Assembly: GCF_013364195.1 (NCBI RefSeq)
Contig: NZ_CP054918.1
Span: forward strand, 1,229,001 to 1,293,000
Direction: 5' to 3'
Length of the DNA stretch: 64,000 bases
Source of the DNA: Streptomyces sp. NA04227
Lineage (GTDB): Bacteria > Actinomycetota > Actinomycetes > Streptomycetales > Streptomycetaceae
The position numbers and the translations under genes are program-made. Shown in pieces: positions 50,841-59,882 of the stretch. The notes below the pieces were generated by a model, which made no database searches, was not told the DNA's origin, and worked only from the letters and a program-made list of their open reading frames with translations. Each line of letters opens with the position of its first letter. Positions within the stretch are counted from its first letter, which is position 1.

Positions 50841-51584
50841 ATGACGGCACACACCTCCGACCCGGACGACGGCCACGGCACGAAGAACGACGCGGACGGC
50901 GGCGGGTACAAGGCCGCGAACGGCGGCGGGCAAGGCGTGGCGAGCGGTGCGGGGCAGGGCGGATCGGTACGCGTCGACAGCTGGATCTGGTCCGTACGCC
51001 TGGTCAAGAGCCGTTCCCTGGCCGCCACCGCCTGCCGTGGCGGACATGTGCGGGTCAACGGCGAGCGGGTCAAGCCCGCGCACGGGGTCACGGTCGGCGA
51101 CGAGGTACGACTGCGGCACGCGGGCCGGGAGCGGATCGTCGTGGTCACACGGCTGCTGCGCAAGCGCGTGGGCGCACCGGAGGCCGTGCAAGCCTACGTC
51201 GACAACAGCCCGCCGCCACCGCCCCGCGAGGCCGTCGCACCCGCGGGCGTACGGGATCGCGGCGCGGGACGCCCCACCAAGCGCGACCGTCGGGACATGG
51301 AACGGCTGCGCGGCGGTATCGCGTTCGGCGGGACCGCGGCCCCGGGAGTGCCCCGCGGGTTCAAGGGACCGCATCCGGTGCCGCCCGAGCCGGACGAGTC
51401 GTACGAGGGGGACGAGCCGGGCGAGCCGACCGGGCCGGATGCCGGCGAGCCCGGACCCTCCGGGCGGGACGGATCCCGCTCGGGCCGGGACAGCTCGCGC
51501 TCCGGACGGGACGAGAACCCCTCCGGCCGGGACAACTCCCGCTCCGGACGCCCCCGTTCGCGAAGGCCCCGCCCGGAGCGGTGA
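50841..51584 (+). CDS. S4-domain RNA-binding protein (Hsp15-like) with repeat tail
   Basis: This 247-residue protein has a Gly/Asn-rich N-terminus and an S4 domain at about residues 42-105 (VRVDSWIWSVRLVKSRSLAATACRGGHVRVNGERVKP) of the HslR/Hsp15 type, which binds ribosomal RNA. A basic region (GRPTKRDRRDMERLRGG) follows. The last ~60 residues are repeats of SGRD(G/S)SRS, absent from the ~130-residue homologues. It starts ten bases after the LysR gene. Confidence 0.88.
   Translation: MTAHTSDPDDGHGTKNDADGGGYKAANGGGQGVASGAGQGGSVRVDSWIWSVRLVKSRSLAATACRGGHVRVNGERVKPAHGVTVGDEVRLRHAGRERIVVVTRLLRKRVGAPEAVQAYVDNSPPPPPREAVAPAGVRDRGAGRPTKRDRRDMERLRGGIAFGGTAAPGVPRGFKGPHPVPPEPDESYEGDEPGEPTGPDAGEPGPSGRDGSRSGRDSSRSGRDENPSGRDNSRSGRPRSRRPRPER
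51462..51555 (+). repeat. 24-bp class repeats in the S4 protein tail
   Basis: About four imperfect copies of a 24-base unit around TCCGGACGGGACAGCTCGCG encode SGRDSSRS-like octapeptides. Confidence 0.7.
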
Positions 51585-51604
51585 CTTGGCACGCGTCACC
51601 GCCC

Positions 51605-51646
51605 CGGACGTGCCTGCCCGGACATGCCTGCCCGGACATGCCTGCC
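51605..51646. repeat. 14-bp tandem repeat
   Basis: Three copies of CGGAC(G/A)TGCCTGCC lie between the S4 gene and the methyltransferase gene. Confidence 0.8.
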
Positions 51647-51673
51647 CGGCCGTATCAACCGGTACGGCCGATG

Positions 51674-51707
51674 TGCGGGAACCGGGCCCGGTGACCCGGT
51701 CCCCGCA
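51674..51707. terminator. Terminator between S4 gene and methyltransferase
   Basis: A 13-bp stem with one mismatch (TGCGGGAACCGGG with CCCGGTCCCCGCA) and an eight-base loop separates the convergent genes. Confidence 0.7.
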
Positions 51708-51715
51708 CCGGGTGG

Positions 51716-52408
51716 TCAGTCGGCGGCGACGGCCCGCACCCAGATCCCGTCCGAGGTGAGATACCGGTCCACGGCGAGACCGGCTTCGGCGAGTGCCGCC
51801 TCGAAGGCCTCCTTCGTCAGGGGGCGCGCACGGAAGGTCTGGGTCCAGGAGGCGTCCGGGAACTCGTACTCGACGTGCACCGAGTGGACGCCGCCACCGA
51901 CCGGTTCGGAGGAGCAGATCCGGACCGTGAACCCGCTCGGATCAACACGCTCGCGCGGCACCCTGGAGTGGTAGTCCTCGCCCTCCCGCTGGATCAGTAC
52001 GACGCCGCCCGGGCCGAGGTGGCGACGACAGGTGCGCAGCAGTCCCTGCCGGACCCGCTCGTCCCCGGTGTGGACGAGGAAGGAGGCGAGGAGCACGACG
52101 TCGAAGGTCTCCCCGAGCTCCAGGCCCTCGATCGGGCCGCACACCGTACGAGCCCCGTCGACCCGCGCCAGCATCTCCGATGATTCGTCCACCGCGGTCA
52201 CGGTGAAGCCCCGCTCGACCAGGGGATGGGTCATCCGCCCCACCCCGCAGCCCAGTTCGAGCAGCCGCGCCCCCGAGGGCACCGCGGCCGCGATGATGTC
52301 CGGCTCGTCGCCGACGGGCAGACGTGCGTAGAGGTCGACCGCGCAGCCGTCCGGCGTGATCGCGCCGGGCCCCGTCCCTTTGTGTCCCGTTCGCATCTGC
52401 AGACTCAT
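51716..52408 (-). CDS. Class I SAM-dependent methyltransferase
   Basis: This 230-residue Rossmann-fold methyltransferase has motif I LLELGCGVGRMTHPLVERG, motif II TVTAVDESSEML, FDVVLLASFLVH and LGPGGVVLIQREG. Substrate unknown. It is divergent from the DUF6343 gene. Confidence 0.9.
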   Translation of the reverse strand: MSLQMRTGHKGTGPGAITPDGCAVDLYARLPVGDEPDIIAAAVPSGARLLELGCGVGRMTHPLVERGFTVTAVDESSEMLARVDGARTVCGPIEGLELGETFDVVLLASFLVHTGDERVRQGLLRTCRRHLGPGGVVLIQREGEDYHSRVPRERVDPSGFTVRICSSEPVGGGVHSVHVEYEFPDASWTQTFRARPLTKEAFEAALAEAGLAVDRYLTSDGIWVRAVAAD

Positions 52409-52521
52409 GCCCTGTCAACGCCCGGACGGCACCCGGCGTTCCCCCGCGAGCACCCTGCGTGCCCCCGCTCCGCGTCGCACACTGGTGGAGAGGAGACCTC
52501 CGCCGCCCGGGAGGCGAAACG

Positions 52522-52806
52522 ATGAGGCGCTCGGGAAACGAACCCGTCACCGCGCGCAGCGCCCTGCGCCTGCGCTTCTGGCTGAGCCTGTGGGGCCTGC
52601 TCTGGGCCGTGGGCGGAACGGTCGCCTTCGTGCTGGTGGGCAGGCCGGGCTGGGCCGCCGCCTGTGCGGTGCTGTTCCTCGTGGTGGTGACGGACCTGTT
52701 CCTGGTCGTACGGCACATCCGGCAGGGGCCGCACTACCAGCCGGGGCCCGAGGTACCGCCGTACCAGCCGCTGGACGATCTCCGGCCGCGTCGACGCCAC
52801 CGATGA
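52522..52806 (+). CDS. DUF6343 family small membrane protein
   Basis: This 94-residue protein carries NEPVTARSALRLRFWLS, two hydrophobic segments (about residues 18-36 and 44-62) and HIRQGPHYQPGPEVPPYQPL, all typical of the Streptomyces DUF6343 family. The ATG follows GGAGG by eight bases. Function unknown. Confidence 0.88.
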   Translation: MRRSGNEPVTARSALRLRFWLSLWGLLWAVGGTVAFVLVGRPGWAAACAVLFLVVVTDLFLVVRHIRQGPHYQPGPEVPPYQPLDDLRPRRRHR

Positions 52807-52848
52807 GACGCCACGGCTGAGACGCCACCGCTGAGACGCCACCGCTGA
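52800..52848 (+). repeat. 15-bp tandem repeat after DUF6343 gene
   Basis: Three to four near-copies of CTGAGACGCCACCG start at the stop codon of the gene. Confidence 0.75.
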
Positions 52849-52915
52849 GCGGGACAGTGCCACCGGTCGGACGCGGCGGGTTCCGGGCAGCCCCGGGAGC
52901 GGCCCGACCCGGCCC

Positions 52916-53296
52916 TCAGGAGTCGAAGCGGGCGGCCTGGAGGTACTCGGGCTGGGGGTCGAGCGCGGCCGCGAGCCGGAAGTGGCGCTTGGCCTGCTCG
53001 GGGCGTCCGGCCCGCTCGTAGGTGCGGGCGAGGGCGAAGTGGGCGAAGGCGTTGTCCGGCTCGCGCTCCAGCACGATGCTGAACTCCAGCTCGGCGGGCC
53101 GTAGTTGGGCGGCGGCGAAGAAGGCGCGGGCCCGCAGCAGGCGGGCCGCGGTGTTCTCCGGGTGCGCGGCGATCACGGAGTCGAGGAGTTTCACCGCTCC
53201 TCGGGGGTCGCGCGCGGCGAGCAGTTGCTCGGCAGCGCGGAAGTCGATGACATGCGTCTGCGGCGTCGGTCCGGCGGATCCACTGCTTTCGGGCAC
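52916..53296 (-). CDS. Tetratricopeptide repeat protein
   Basis: This 126-residue protein consists of about two and a half TPR units (DPRGAVKLLDSVIAAHPENTAARLLRARAFFAA; PAELEFSIVLEREPDNAFAHFALARTYERAG; EQAKRHFRLAAALDPQ). It is a probable protein-protein interaction module. The GTG at 53296 follows GGAAGGAC; a TTG eleven codons upstream is less likely. It lies directly downstream of coaE, 50 bases after its stop. Confidence 0.87.
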   Translation of the reverse strand: MPESSGSAGPTPQTHVIDFRAAEQLLAARDPRGAVKLLDSVIAAHPENTAARLLRARAFFAAAQLRPAELEFSIVLEREPDNAFAHFALARTYERAGRPEQAKRHFRLAAALDPQPEYLQAARFDS

Positions 53297-53346
53297 GACA
53301 GAAGTCCTTCCCTCGCTCCGCTGGTTCAACGCCCGCCGGGCCGCGA

Positions 53347-53961
53347 CTATTCCGCGGCGCTCCGCTCCCCCGCCCTGCGCCGCAGTTCCGCCCAGACCTC
53401 GGCGACGCGGGCGTGCAGTGCGGCCAGCTCGCCGTCGTTGTCGATGACGAGGTCGGCGACCGCGCGACGCTGCTCACGGGTGGCCTGGGCGGCCATCCGG
53501 GCCCGGGCGTCCTCCTCGCTCATGCCGCGCAGCCCGACCAGGCGCTCCAGCTGGGTCTCGGGCGAGGCGTCCACGACGACGACCAGGTCGTAGAAGGGCG
53601 CGAGGCCGTTCTCGGTGAGCAGCGGTACGTCGTGCACCACGACGGCGTCCTGGGCCGCTGCCTTCTCCAGTTCCGCGGACCGGGCCCCGACCAGCGGGTG
53701 CACGATGCCGTTCAGGACGGCCAGCTTCTCCTTGTCGGCGAAGACGATGCCGCCGAGTTTCGGCCGGTCCAGGCTGCCGTCCCCGGCGAGCACCTCCTCG
53801 CCGAAGGCCTCGACGATCGCCGCGAGCCCGGGCGTACCCGGCTCCACGACCTCGCGCGCGATCCTGTCCGCGTCGATGAGCACCGCACCACTCGCCACGA
53901 GCAGCCGGGACACCTCGCTCTTGCCGGCGCCGATGCCACCGGTCAGACCCACCTTCAGCAT
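53347..53961 (-). CDS. coaE: Dephospho-CoA kinase
   Basis: This 204-residue enzyme phosphorylates dephospho-CoA in the last step of CoA synthesis. It shows the P-loop [36 protein letters not shown], the lid and [12 protein letters not shown], and [21 protein letters not shown] at 53961. Upstream open frame is Arg-rich and not family-like. Confidence 0.96.
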   Translation of the reverse strand: MLKVGLTGGIGAGKSEVSRLLVASGAVLIDADRIAREVVEPGTPGLAAIVEAFGEEVLAGDGSLDRPKLGGIVFADKEKLAVLNGIVHPLVGARSAELEKAAAQDAVVVHDVPLLTENGLAPFYDLVVVVDASPETQLERLVGLRGMSEEDARARMAAQATREQRRAVADLVIDNDGELAALHARVAEVWAELRRRAGERSAAE

Positions 53962-54301
53962 GGGCGAAAGCCTAGTGCCGCGCGGCGGACGTACGTGCGG
54001 GGGTCCGGTGACGGGCCGTTCCCGGCCCTGCGGGAAGGGGCGCCGCGCGGTCCGGCGTCGGCCACGCCGCGGGGCAAAGCTCGCCGGACGCCCAGCCTGT
54101 GAGTACGGGTAACAGGACGAACGCCTGTCTGGCTGCCCGGCAGGGCGGCGGAAACGATGGCGGGGGCAGGGCAGCGCAGACGCGCCCACAGCCCCAGGCA
54201 CCCCGAGCGCCCCAACCGGCGGCATCCGCCGGTGACTTGGTGTGCGGGCCCCTGTCCCTCCTCGTCCCCGCCCTCCCCCTTCCGAAAGGCAGTGATCCCC
54301 C
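53962..54301. other. Divergent intergenic region, coaE/MFS genes
   Basis: These 340 bases hold no recognisable gene. They should contain the promoters of coaE (minus) and the MFS transporter (plus); no clear -35/-10 pair was identified. Confidence 0.4.
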
Positions 54302-55570
54302 GTGAGTTCGAGCGGACAGCAGCCCGCGTTCGACCGATGGCGGTACGCGGGCGTCTTCGTTCTCCTCTTCCTGTTCGGCACCGAGACCTTCCTGGTCTCC
54401 CCGCTGCTGCCGAGCATCGCGGACGACATCGACGTCTCCGAGTCCGCCGCCGCCCAGAGCGTCACCGCGTACGTCCTCGTCTACGCGATCGCCGCGCCCT
54501 TCCTCGGACTGCTCAGCGACCGCGTCGGACGGCGCCGGGCGCTGCTCGCCGGGACCGTCCTGTTCGCGGTGGCCAACGCGACCGCCGCCGTGTCGACCGG
54601 CCTCACCCTGCTGATCGTCTCGCGCGCCCTGGCCGGTCTGGCCGCCGCCGCGGCGGGCCCGGCGATCTGGGCGCACATCGCCGAGACCGCGCCCGAGGAG
54701 GTACGCGGCCGGGCGCTCGGGCTCGGCATGGCCCTGTTCTCCTCCGGCCAGGTCATCGGCGTACCGCTCGGCGCGCTCCTTGCCGAAGTCGCGGGCTGGC
54801 GTTCGGCGTTCCTCGCCCTGGCCATCGGCACCGCCGCGGCCGTACCGTTGCTGCTGCGCCAGGTGACCGGCGCTCCCCCGGCCGACACCCCGGCGCAGAG
54901 CCGCGGAGCGATCGCCGCCGTACTCGCCGCCTGGGGCCACCCCGCGCTGCGCAAGGCTCTGATCGTCAACACGGTCTTCCACGCGGCCAACCTGGGTGCC
55001 TACACCTTCCTCGGCGTCCTGCTCGCCGACCGGTTCGATCTGTCGGTGGCCGCGCTCGGCCTGGTCGGTGTCCTGGTCGGCGCGGGCAGCGTGGCCGGTT
55101 CCCTGCTGGGCGGCAAGCTGGGCGACCGGGCCCGGGCGGCGGGCCGGAACCATCTGCCGCTGCTGCCGGTGTGGGGGCTGCTCCTCGCGGCGGGCACCGC
55201 CCTGACCTCGGTCGGCCCCGGCATCGTGCTCGCCCTCCTCGGCGTGACGATCTGGTTCGTGGCGAGCGGCGGGTTCGTCATCGACCAGCAGACCCTGGCC
55301 GGCACCGCCGCACCCGATCTGCGGGCCACCTCCAGCGCCTGGCTGACCTCGACCATGTACGCCGGTACCGGACTCGGCGCCTGGGCCGTGGGCGCCTTCG
55401 GTGACACCGGCGACGGCACCCTCGTCGTCGGAGCGGGCCTCGCGCTGATCTCGGCGCTCGCGGCGCTCACCGTCAGCAACGGGCTGCGCCGGAGCGCGTC
55501 GGATGCGGCGGCCACGTCGGATGCGGCACCGGCGCCCGGCGCGGGCTCCGAAGAAGCCGCGCGGCCGTAG
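54302..55570 (+). CDS. MFS transporter, DHA1 family
   Basis: This 422-residue protein has 12 predicted membrane helices. It shows the DHA1 motif A between helices 2 and 3 ([16 protein letters not shown]), a repeat in the second half ([13 protein letters not shown]), and motif C-like [18 protein letters not shown]. It is probably a proton-driven drug or metabolite exporter. GTG start. An Ala-rich tail follows the last helix. Confidence 0.92.
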   Translation: MSSSGQQPAFDRWRYAGVFVLLFLFGTETFLVSPLLPSIADDIDVSESAAAQSVTAYVLVYAIAAPFLGLLSDRVGRRRALLAGTVLFAVANATAAVSTGLTLLIVSRALAGLAAAAAGPAIWAHIAETAPEEVRGRALGLGMALFSSGQVIGVPLGALLAEVAGWRSAFLALAIGTAAAVPLLLRQVTGAPPADTPAQSRGAIAAVLAAWGHPALRKALIVNTVFHAANLGAYTFLGVLLADRFDLSVAALGLVGVLVGAGSVAGSLLGGKLGDRARAAGRNHLPLLPVWGLLLAAGTALTSVGPGIVLALLGVTIWFVASGGFVIDQQTLAGTAAPDLRATSSAWLTSTMYAGTGLGAWAVGAFGDTGDGTLVVGAGLALISALAALTVSNGLRRSASDAAATSDAAPAPGAGSEEAARP

Positions 55571-55574
55571 ACCC

Positions 55575-55620
55575 GAGCGGTGGTGACGGGTCCGGAGAAC
55601 CGGATCCGTCACCACCGCTC
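55575..55620 (+). terminator. Terminator after MFS gene
   Basis: A 21-bp stem with one G-T pair (55575-55595 with 55600-55620) and an AGAA loop lies four bases past the stop. Confidence 0.85.
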
Positions 55621-55700
55621 AGCCCGTCACCAAACCGCTCAGTCCAGCAGCACCGCTCAGGCCCTCACCAACCCGCTCAGGCCGTCTTAACCGCTCAGCC
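55612..55700. repeat. ACCGCTCAG-type direct repeats
   Basis: Five copies of (A/C)CCGCTCAG spaced 16-24 bases apart fill the gap between the MFS terminator and the HTH gene stop. Confidence 0.7.
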
Positions 55701-56573
55701 CGCCGCGCGCTCCGCGGCGCCCTCCGGTTCCACCGCCCGCAGCGGACGCTCACACAGTGCCGCGATCCGCTGGCGGTCCTGCTCGCTCAGCGGCGTGCAG
55801 AGCAGCACCAGCGCGGACGGGTCGTCCACCGGGTGGAAGGACGACAACGACAGGGCCGTCGGCGCCATCCCCGGCGGCTGCACGGTCACCGTGCGGGCCG
55901 TCAGCTCCGCCACCGAGTGGCAGTCCCACCAGTGGCGGAGTTCCGGCGCGTCCTCCTCAAGGCGGTCGTAGAGCTCGCCGGTGCGCGGATCGGCGAGCGC
56001 GGGTCCCGCCTGGGAACGGAAGTGCTGGAAGATGTTCATGGCCAGCGGCTCCCAGTCGTGCAGCACCGTGCGCAGCCGCTGGTCGGCGACCATCAGCCAC
56101 ATCAGGTTGCGCCGGTCGGCCGGTACGGACTCGGGGCTGCCCCACAGCGCGCTCCACGGCGCGTTCCAGGCGAGCAGGTCGAAGTGCCGGTCGAGCAGCA
56201 CCGCCGGGCTGACCGGCCAGGAGTCGAGGATCGGCCGGACCGTCGCGGCCAGGCCCGTCGACTCGGCGTCGGACGCCGCCGGTTCGTGGTAACCGGCCAG
56301 CCTCATCGCGTGCCGCAGTCCGGCCGCGTCAAGCCGCAGCGCCCTGGCCACCGAGGTCAGCACCTGGCGGCTGGCGGTGACCCGGCCCTGTTCCAGCCAG
56401 GTGTACCAGGCCAGGCCGACACCGGACAGCGAGGCGACCTCCTCCCGGCGCAGACCGGGTGTCCGCCGCCGCAGGGTGGCCGTCAGACCCACGTCCGCGG
56501 GCTTGAGCAACTCGCGGTGGGCACGCAGAAAGGCACCCAGTTCCTGGCTGGGACCCGGGGTGGCGGTGGACAT
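55695..56573 (-). CDS. HTH regulator with MmyB-like C-terminal domain
   Basis: This 292-residue protein has an N-terminal XRE HTH (TPGLRREEVASLSGVGLAWYTWLEQGR) and the MmyB-like ligand-binding domain. That domain shows FDLLAWNAPWSALWG, NLMWLMVADQRLRTVLHDWEPLA, HWWDCHSV and LSSFHPVDDPSALVLLC. The ATG at 56573 follows GAGGAG. It lies downstream of the tailoring operon on the same strand but 176 bases away, so it may be separately transcribed and act on that operon. Confidence 0.92.
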   Translation of the reverse strand: MSTATPGPSQELGAFLRAHRELLKPADVGLTATLRRRTPGLRREEVASLSGVGLAWYTWLEQGRVTASRQVLTSVARALRLDAAGLRHAMRLAGYHEPAASDAESTGLAATVRPILDSWPVSPAVLLDRHFDLLAWNAPWSALWGSPESVPADRRNLMWLMVADQRLRTVLHDWEPLAMNIFQHFRSQAGPALADPRTGELYDRLEEDAPELRHWWDCHSVAELTARTVTVQPPGMAPTALSLSSFHPVDDPSALVLLCTPLSEQDRQRIAALCERPLRAVEPEGAAERAAG

Positions 56574-56749
56574 GGTGACGGCTCCTCGGCCTCGGTCGGC
56601 GGGTACGCGGATACGGCGTCCGGGGGTCCGGGCGGCGGTCAACCGGCGCCCGGACCCCCGGAGTTCAACATAGAGCCTGTCGCTCGGATCGTGGCGCGAG
56701 CGGCGTCGTACGACACACGCTGTTGACAGCCGGATCCGAACGACAGGCC

Positions 56750-57634
56750 TCAGGTCGTGTCTGTGCGCTGTCTTGGCTGTGCGCTGTCTTGGCCGCGCGG
56801 GACGAGCCGCCACAGCCGCACCGGCATCGCGCTCACCCGTCCCCGCTCCTGCTGCCGCCGCCAGCCCGCCCGGCCGACGGCCCGGAAGAACTCCGCGCGC
56901 AGCCCGGGTTCGAGAACCGAGGCGTAGTAGTCGCCGAAGGTGGCCGCGTGGAAGTGCTCGTACTGCGCCGCCTCCCCGACCGTGACCGTCGCCTCCCGCT
57001 CCCACCAGGTGTCGACGGTGAAGAACTCGCCGAGCAGTGAGGCGAGTTCGTCCTCGGGGCGGGTGCGGGTGGCGATCGGCAGGACGCCGCGGTCGGCGAG
57101 CAGTCCGGGTACCGCCTCGGGTGCGATGCCGAGGCCGGTCAGGGCCTCCCGGACGATGTCGTCCTCGCCACCGAGTCCGTGCTCGTCGCGCGCGGGGTGG
57201 TAGGTGGTGAGCAGGAAGCTGCCACCGGGTGCGAGATGGTCGCGCACCCATGCCAGTACCCGTTGTTCGACCGGGAACAGCCAGTGCAGTACCGAGGTCA
57301 TCGTCACCACGTCGGCCCGGTGCGGCAGTGGCGCGGGAGCGGTGAGGTCGGCCTGGTGCAGGGCCACCCGGGAGGCGTACGGGCGCAGCCGTTCGCCCGC
57401 CTCGGCGATCCGGTGCTCGGAGCGTTCCAGGCCCACGGCCAGCCGCAGCGAGGGGTGGCGTTCGAGTGCCGCCTGGAGCAACTGCCCTATGCCGCTGCCG
57501 AGATCGACCAGTACCTCGGGCTCGCCGGTGACCCGGTCGAGCACCCAGTCGCGGTCGTGGACCTGGCGCAGTCTGCTGGCGTCGTCGTACCCGCCGAGGG
57601 TACGGGCCTGGGCTTCGGTGCCGGACAGGGTCAC
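56750..57634 (-). CDS. SAM-dependent methyltransferase of the tailoring operon
   Basis: This 294-residue class I methyltransferase has VLVDLGSGIGQLLQAALERHP (motif I), LAVGLERSEHRIAEA, ALHQADLTAP, VVTMTSVLHWLF and LAPGGSFLLTTYHP. It is the last gene of the five-gene operon. Its GTG overlaps the HpaB-type monooxygenase stop (GTGA), so both products are made together. Natural-product O- or N-methylation is inferred from context. Confidence 0.88.
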   Translation of the reverse strand: MTLSGTEAQARTLGGYDDASRLRQVHDRDWVLDRVTGEPEVLVDLGSGIGQLLQAALERHPSLRLAVGLERSEHRIAEAGERLRPYASRVALHQADLTAPAPLPHRADVVTMTSVLHWLFPVEQRVLAWVRDHLAPGGSFLLTTYHPARDEHGLGGEDDIVREALTGLGIAPEAVPGLLADRGVLPIATRTRPEDELASLLGEFFTVDTWWEREATVTVGEAAQYEHFHAATFGDYYASVLEPGLRAEFFRAVGRAGWRRQQERGRVSAMPVRLWRLVPRGQDSAQPRQRTDTT

Positions 57635-59202
57635 GAGTGCTCCTCACGGGTGGCTGCCGGGTCGGCGGGGACGGCCGAGGCGGCGGGGACGACGGGTACG
57701 GCCGAGTCGGCGACGACGGGGGGTACGGCCGAGGCGGCTGAGGTCGGGGCGGCGATGAAGTCCTCCAGGCGGCGCCGGACCTCGCTCTGGTCGTACCGCT
57801 TGAAGAGGTTGATCCGGTTGCGGGCGAGGTCGCCGCGGTGGACCAGTTCGTAGAGGTGCTGGCGCTGGCCGAAACCGTCGCCGGTCAGTTCCCAGGCCAG
57901 CCGCAGCAGCCGGGACTTGCGCGCGGCGTCGATGCCCTTGCCGCGCATGTAGCGGTCCAGGAGGGGGCGCAGCCTGTCGTGTTCGAGGTCCTTCTCGGTG
58001 GGCTGGATCAGCAGTCCCGAGGCGCCGATGCGGCGCAGCACGTCCACCGCGCTGTCGGCCACCTCGGCCGACCAGACCCGGCTGGCGGCAGTGTCACCGG
58101 GGGCGAGCAGCCCGCCGTCGGTGACGGTGGCGCGGGCCTCGGCCGCGTCGAGGAAGATCTCGGTCAGTTCGGCGTACGAGGCGAGGCGGCCGAGGTCCTC
58201 CTGGATGTTGCGGAAGCCGTCGACGCCGATGCTCTCGGCCACCAGGGTGGCGGTGGCGAGCAGGGTGCGCAGCCGCTCCCGGTAACGGACGTGCCCGATG
58301 TACGCGGACCAGGCGTTGATCCGGCCGAGTCCGGTACGGGCCAGGTCGGCGTCCTTGAGCAGGAAGACCCGGTCCCAGGGGACGAGGACGTCGTCGAAGA
58401 AGAGCATGGCGTCCTGCTCGTCGTAGCGGGCGCCCAACGGATGTGCGTGGCCCCAGGTTTCGGCGCCCAGCGGCTCCCGGCACAGCGTCACCAGGCCGGG
58501 GGCGTTCAGGGGCAGCGCGAACCAGACGACGAACTGTTCGCCGCGCCGCTGGGTGAACGACGCGGACAGATAGACGAGGACTTCGTGGGCGAGCGGCGCG
58601 AGCGTGGTGAGCTGCTTGGCGCCGCGTACGACGATGCCGCGGTCGTTCTCCTCCAGGACCCGCAGGGCGAGGTCCGGGTCGTCCACCGGGTCGGCGGAGC
58701 GGTCGATCTGGGGGTCGCCGAGCGCGTGCGAGAGCACCAGGTCGTTGGTGGCGCAGTGCCGGTACCAGGCCGCCGCGTTGGCGCCGAAGCCCGGCCGGGA
58801 CTTGTCCAGGAGGTTGCGGAAGTCGTAGACGCCGACGGCGATCGAGGCCATGAAGGCGGGTGAACGGCCGTGCTGGCCAAAGGCATTGGCGTGCCAGAAC
58901 TCGGCGCTGCGGCGCTGCAGCCGCAGTTCTTCGAGGGTGGTGGGCGGCTGGTAGGCGCGGGCCAGCCGCTGCCCGCTCTCGGGGTCCTGGTAGGTGAGCA
59001 ACTCCCGGTGCTGGGGGTCGTGTTGGAGGTCGAGCAGGTCGGCGAGGGCGTCGGCCGCGGGGCGGAAGGCGGGGTGCCCGGCGGGGTCCGCCACCCGCTT
59101 TCCGTCGAGGTACAGCTCCCGGCCGTCGTCGAGTTCGGCGCGGTACCGGTCGCCGGTGAGCAGCCCCCGGCCGGTGGCGGCGGAGGTGTCCAGGAGGGTC
59201 AT
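57631..59202 (-). CDS. HpaB-type FADH2-dependent monooxygenase
   Basis: This 523-residue protein belongs to the 4-hydroxyphenylacetate 3-hydroxylase family: LTGDRYRAELDDGRELYLDGKRV at the start, RSPAFMASIAVGVYDFRNLL, VVRGAKQLTTLAPLAHEVLV, and DDVLVPWDRVFLLKD. The C-terminal helical oligomerisation part is GFRNIQEDLGRLASYAELTEIFLDAAEA. It hydroxylates phenolic or tyrosine-like substrates using FADH2 from a partner reductase, which is the adjacent upstream gene. The last ~35 residues are Ala/Val/Pro repeats. ATGA overlap with the reductase. Confidence 0.9.
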   Translation of the reverse strand: MTLLDTSAATGRGLLTGDRYRAELDDGRELYLDGKRVADPAGHPAFRPAADALADLLDLQHDPQHRELLTYQDPESGQRLARAYQPPTTLEELRLQRRSAEFWHANAFGQHGRSPAFMASIAVGVYDFRNLLDKSRPGFGANAAAWYRHCATNDLVLSHALGDPQIDRSADPVDDPDLALRVLEENDRGIVVRGAKQLTTLAPLAHEVLVYLSASFTQRRGEQFVVWFALPLNAPGLVTLCREPLGAETWGHAHPLGARYDEQDAMLFFDDVLVPWDRVFLLKDADLARTGLGRINAWSAYIGHVRYRERLRTLLATATLVAESIGVDGFRNIQEDLGRLASYAELTEIFLDAAEARATVTDGGLLAPGDTAASRVWSAEVADSAVDVLRRIGASGLLIQPTEKDLEHDRLRPLLDRYMRGKGIDAARKSRLLRLAWELTGDGFGQRQHLYELVHRGDLARNRINLFKRYDQSEVRRRLEDFIAAPTSAASAVPPVVADSAVPVVPAASAVPADPAATREEHS

Positions 59203-59882
59203 GTGCGGGCTCCCGTGGAGGGTATGGGCGGGCGGGCCAGCGAGTGGTACTCGCCGTGGTGGTAGAGGAGCGGCTCGCCGGGCACCGCGTCCGCGGCGGC
59301 GACCTGTCCGACCAGGACGGCGTGGTCGCCGCCGGGCAGCACGGCGTGCAACCGGCAGTCGAACCAGGCCAGACAGTCGTCGAGGACGGGTGTTCCGGTG
59401 GTCCGCGGGCGCATCGCCGCCGCGGCGAACGGGCCGAGGGGGCGACCGGATCCCGGTGCGGCGAACTGCCGGGCCAGCGGCTCCTGGTGGCGGGCGAGGA
59501 CCGACACCGCGTACCGGCCGTCGGCGCGGACCGCCTCGGCGAGGGGGCTGCGGGCGTTGACCGCGACGGTGACCAGGAGCGGGTCGAGGGAGAGGGTGAC
59601 CAGCGAGGAGACCGTCTTGGCGAAGACCTCCTCGCCGTGCCGGGCGGTGACCACGGCGACCCCGGTACTCCAGCGGCGGGCGGCGGCGCGGAAGGCGTCG
59701 GCGGTGGCCTGACCGTGCGGGCCGGGGCGCGCCACGGCGTGCGGATCAGGGAGCGCTCCGGTGTGCGGGCCAGAAGGCGCTCCGGCCTGCGCCCCGGCGT
59801 GGGACCCCGCGTGCGGCCCGGCGTGCGGCCCGGCGTGCGGCCCGACCGCGCGGGCCGAGGCGCCGGTGTGCGGGGCGCTCAC
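59199..59882 (-). CDS. Flavin reductase (FMN-binding split-barrel)
   Basis: This 227-residue protein has a flavin reductase domain from about residue 58 (FRAAARRWSTGVAVVTAR, FAKTVSSLVTLSLDPLLVTVAVN, YAVSVLARHQEPLARQFA, CRLHAVLPGGDHAVLVGQV). It supplies reduced flavin to the HpaB-type oxygenase downstream. The first ~57 residues are a GPHA-type His-rich repeat not found in usual members. GTG start at 59882 overlaps the asnB stop. Confidence 0.9.
   Translation of the reverse strand: MSAPHTGASARAVGPHAGPHAGPHAGSHAGAQAGAPSGPHTGALPDPHAVARPGPHGQATADAFRAAARRWSTGVAVVTARHGEEVFAKTVSSLVTLSLDPLLVTVAVNARSPLAEAVRADGRYAVSVLARHQEPLARQFAAPGSGRPLGPFAAAAMRPRTTGTPVLDDCLAWFDCRLHAVLPGGDHAVLVGQVAAADAVPGEPLLYHHGEYHSLARPPIPSTGART
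59797..59862 (-). repeat. 12-bp repeats encoding a GPHA-type His-rich N-terminus
   Basis: Three to five copies of the unit CGTGCGGCCCGG encode Gly-Pro-His-Ala repeats at the flavin reductase N-terminus. Confidence 0.8.
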
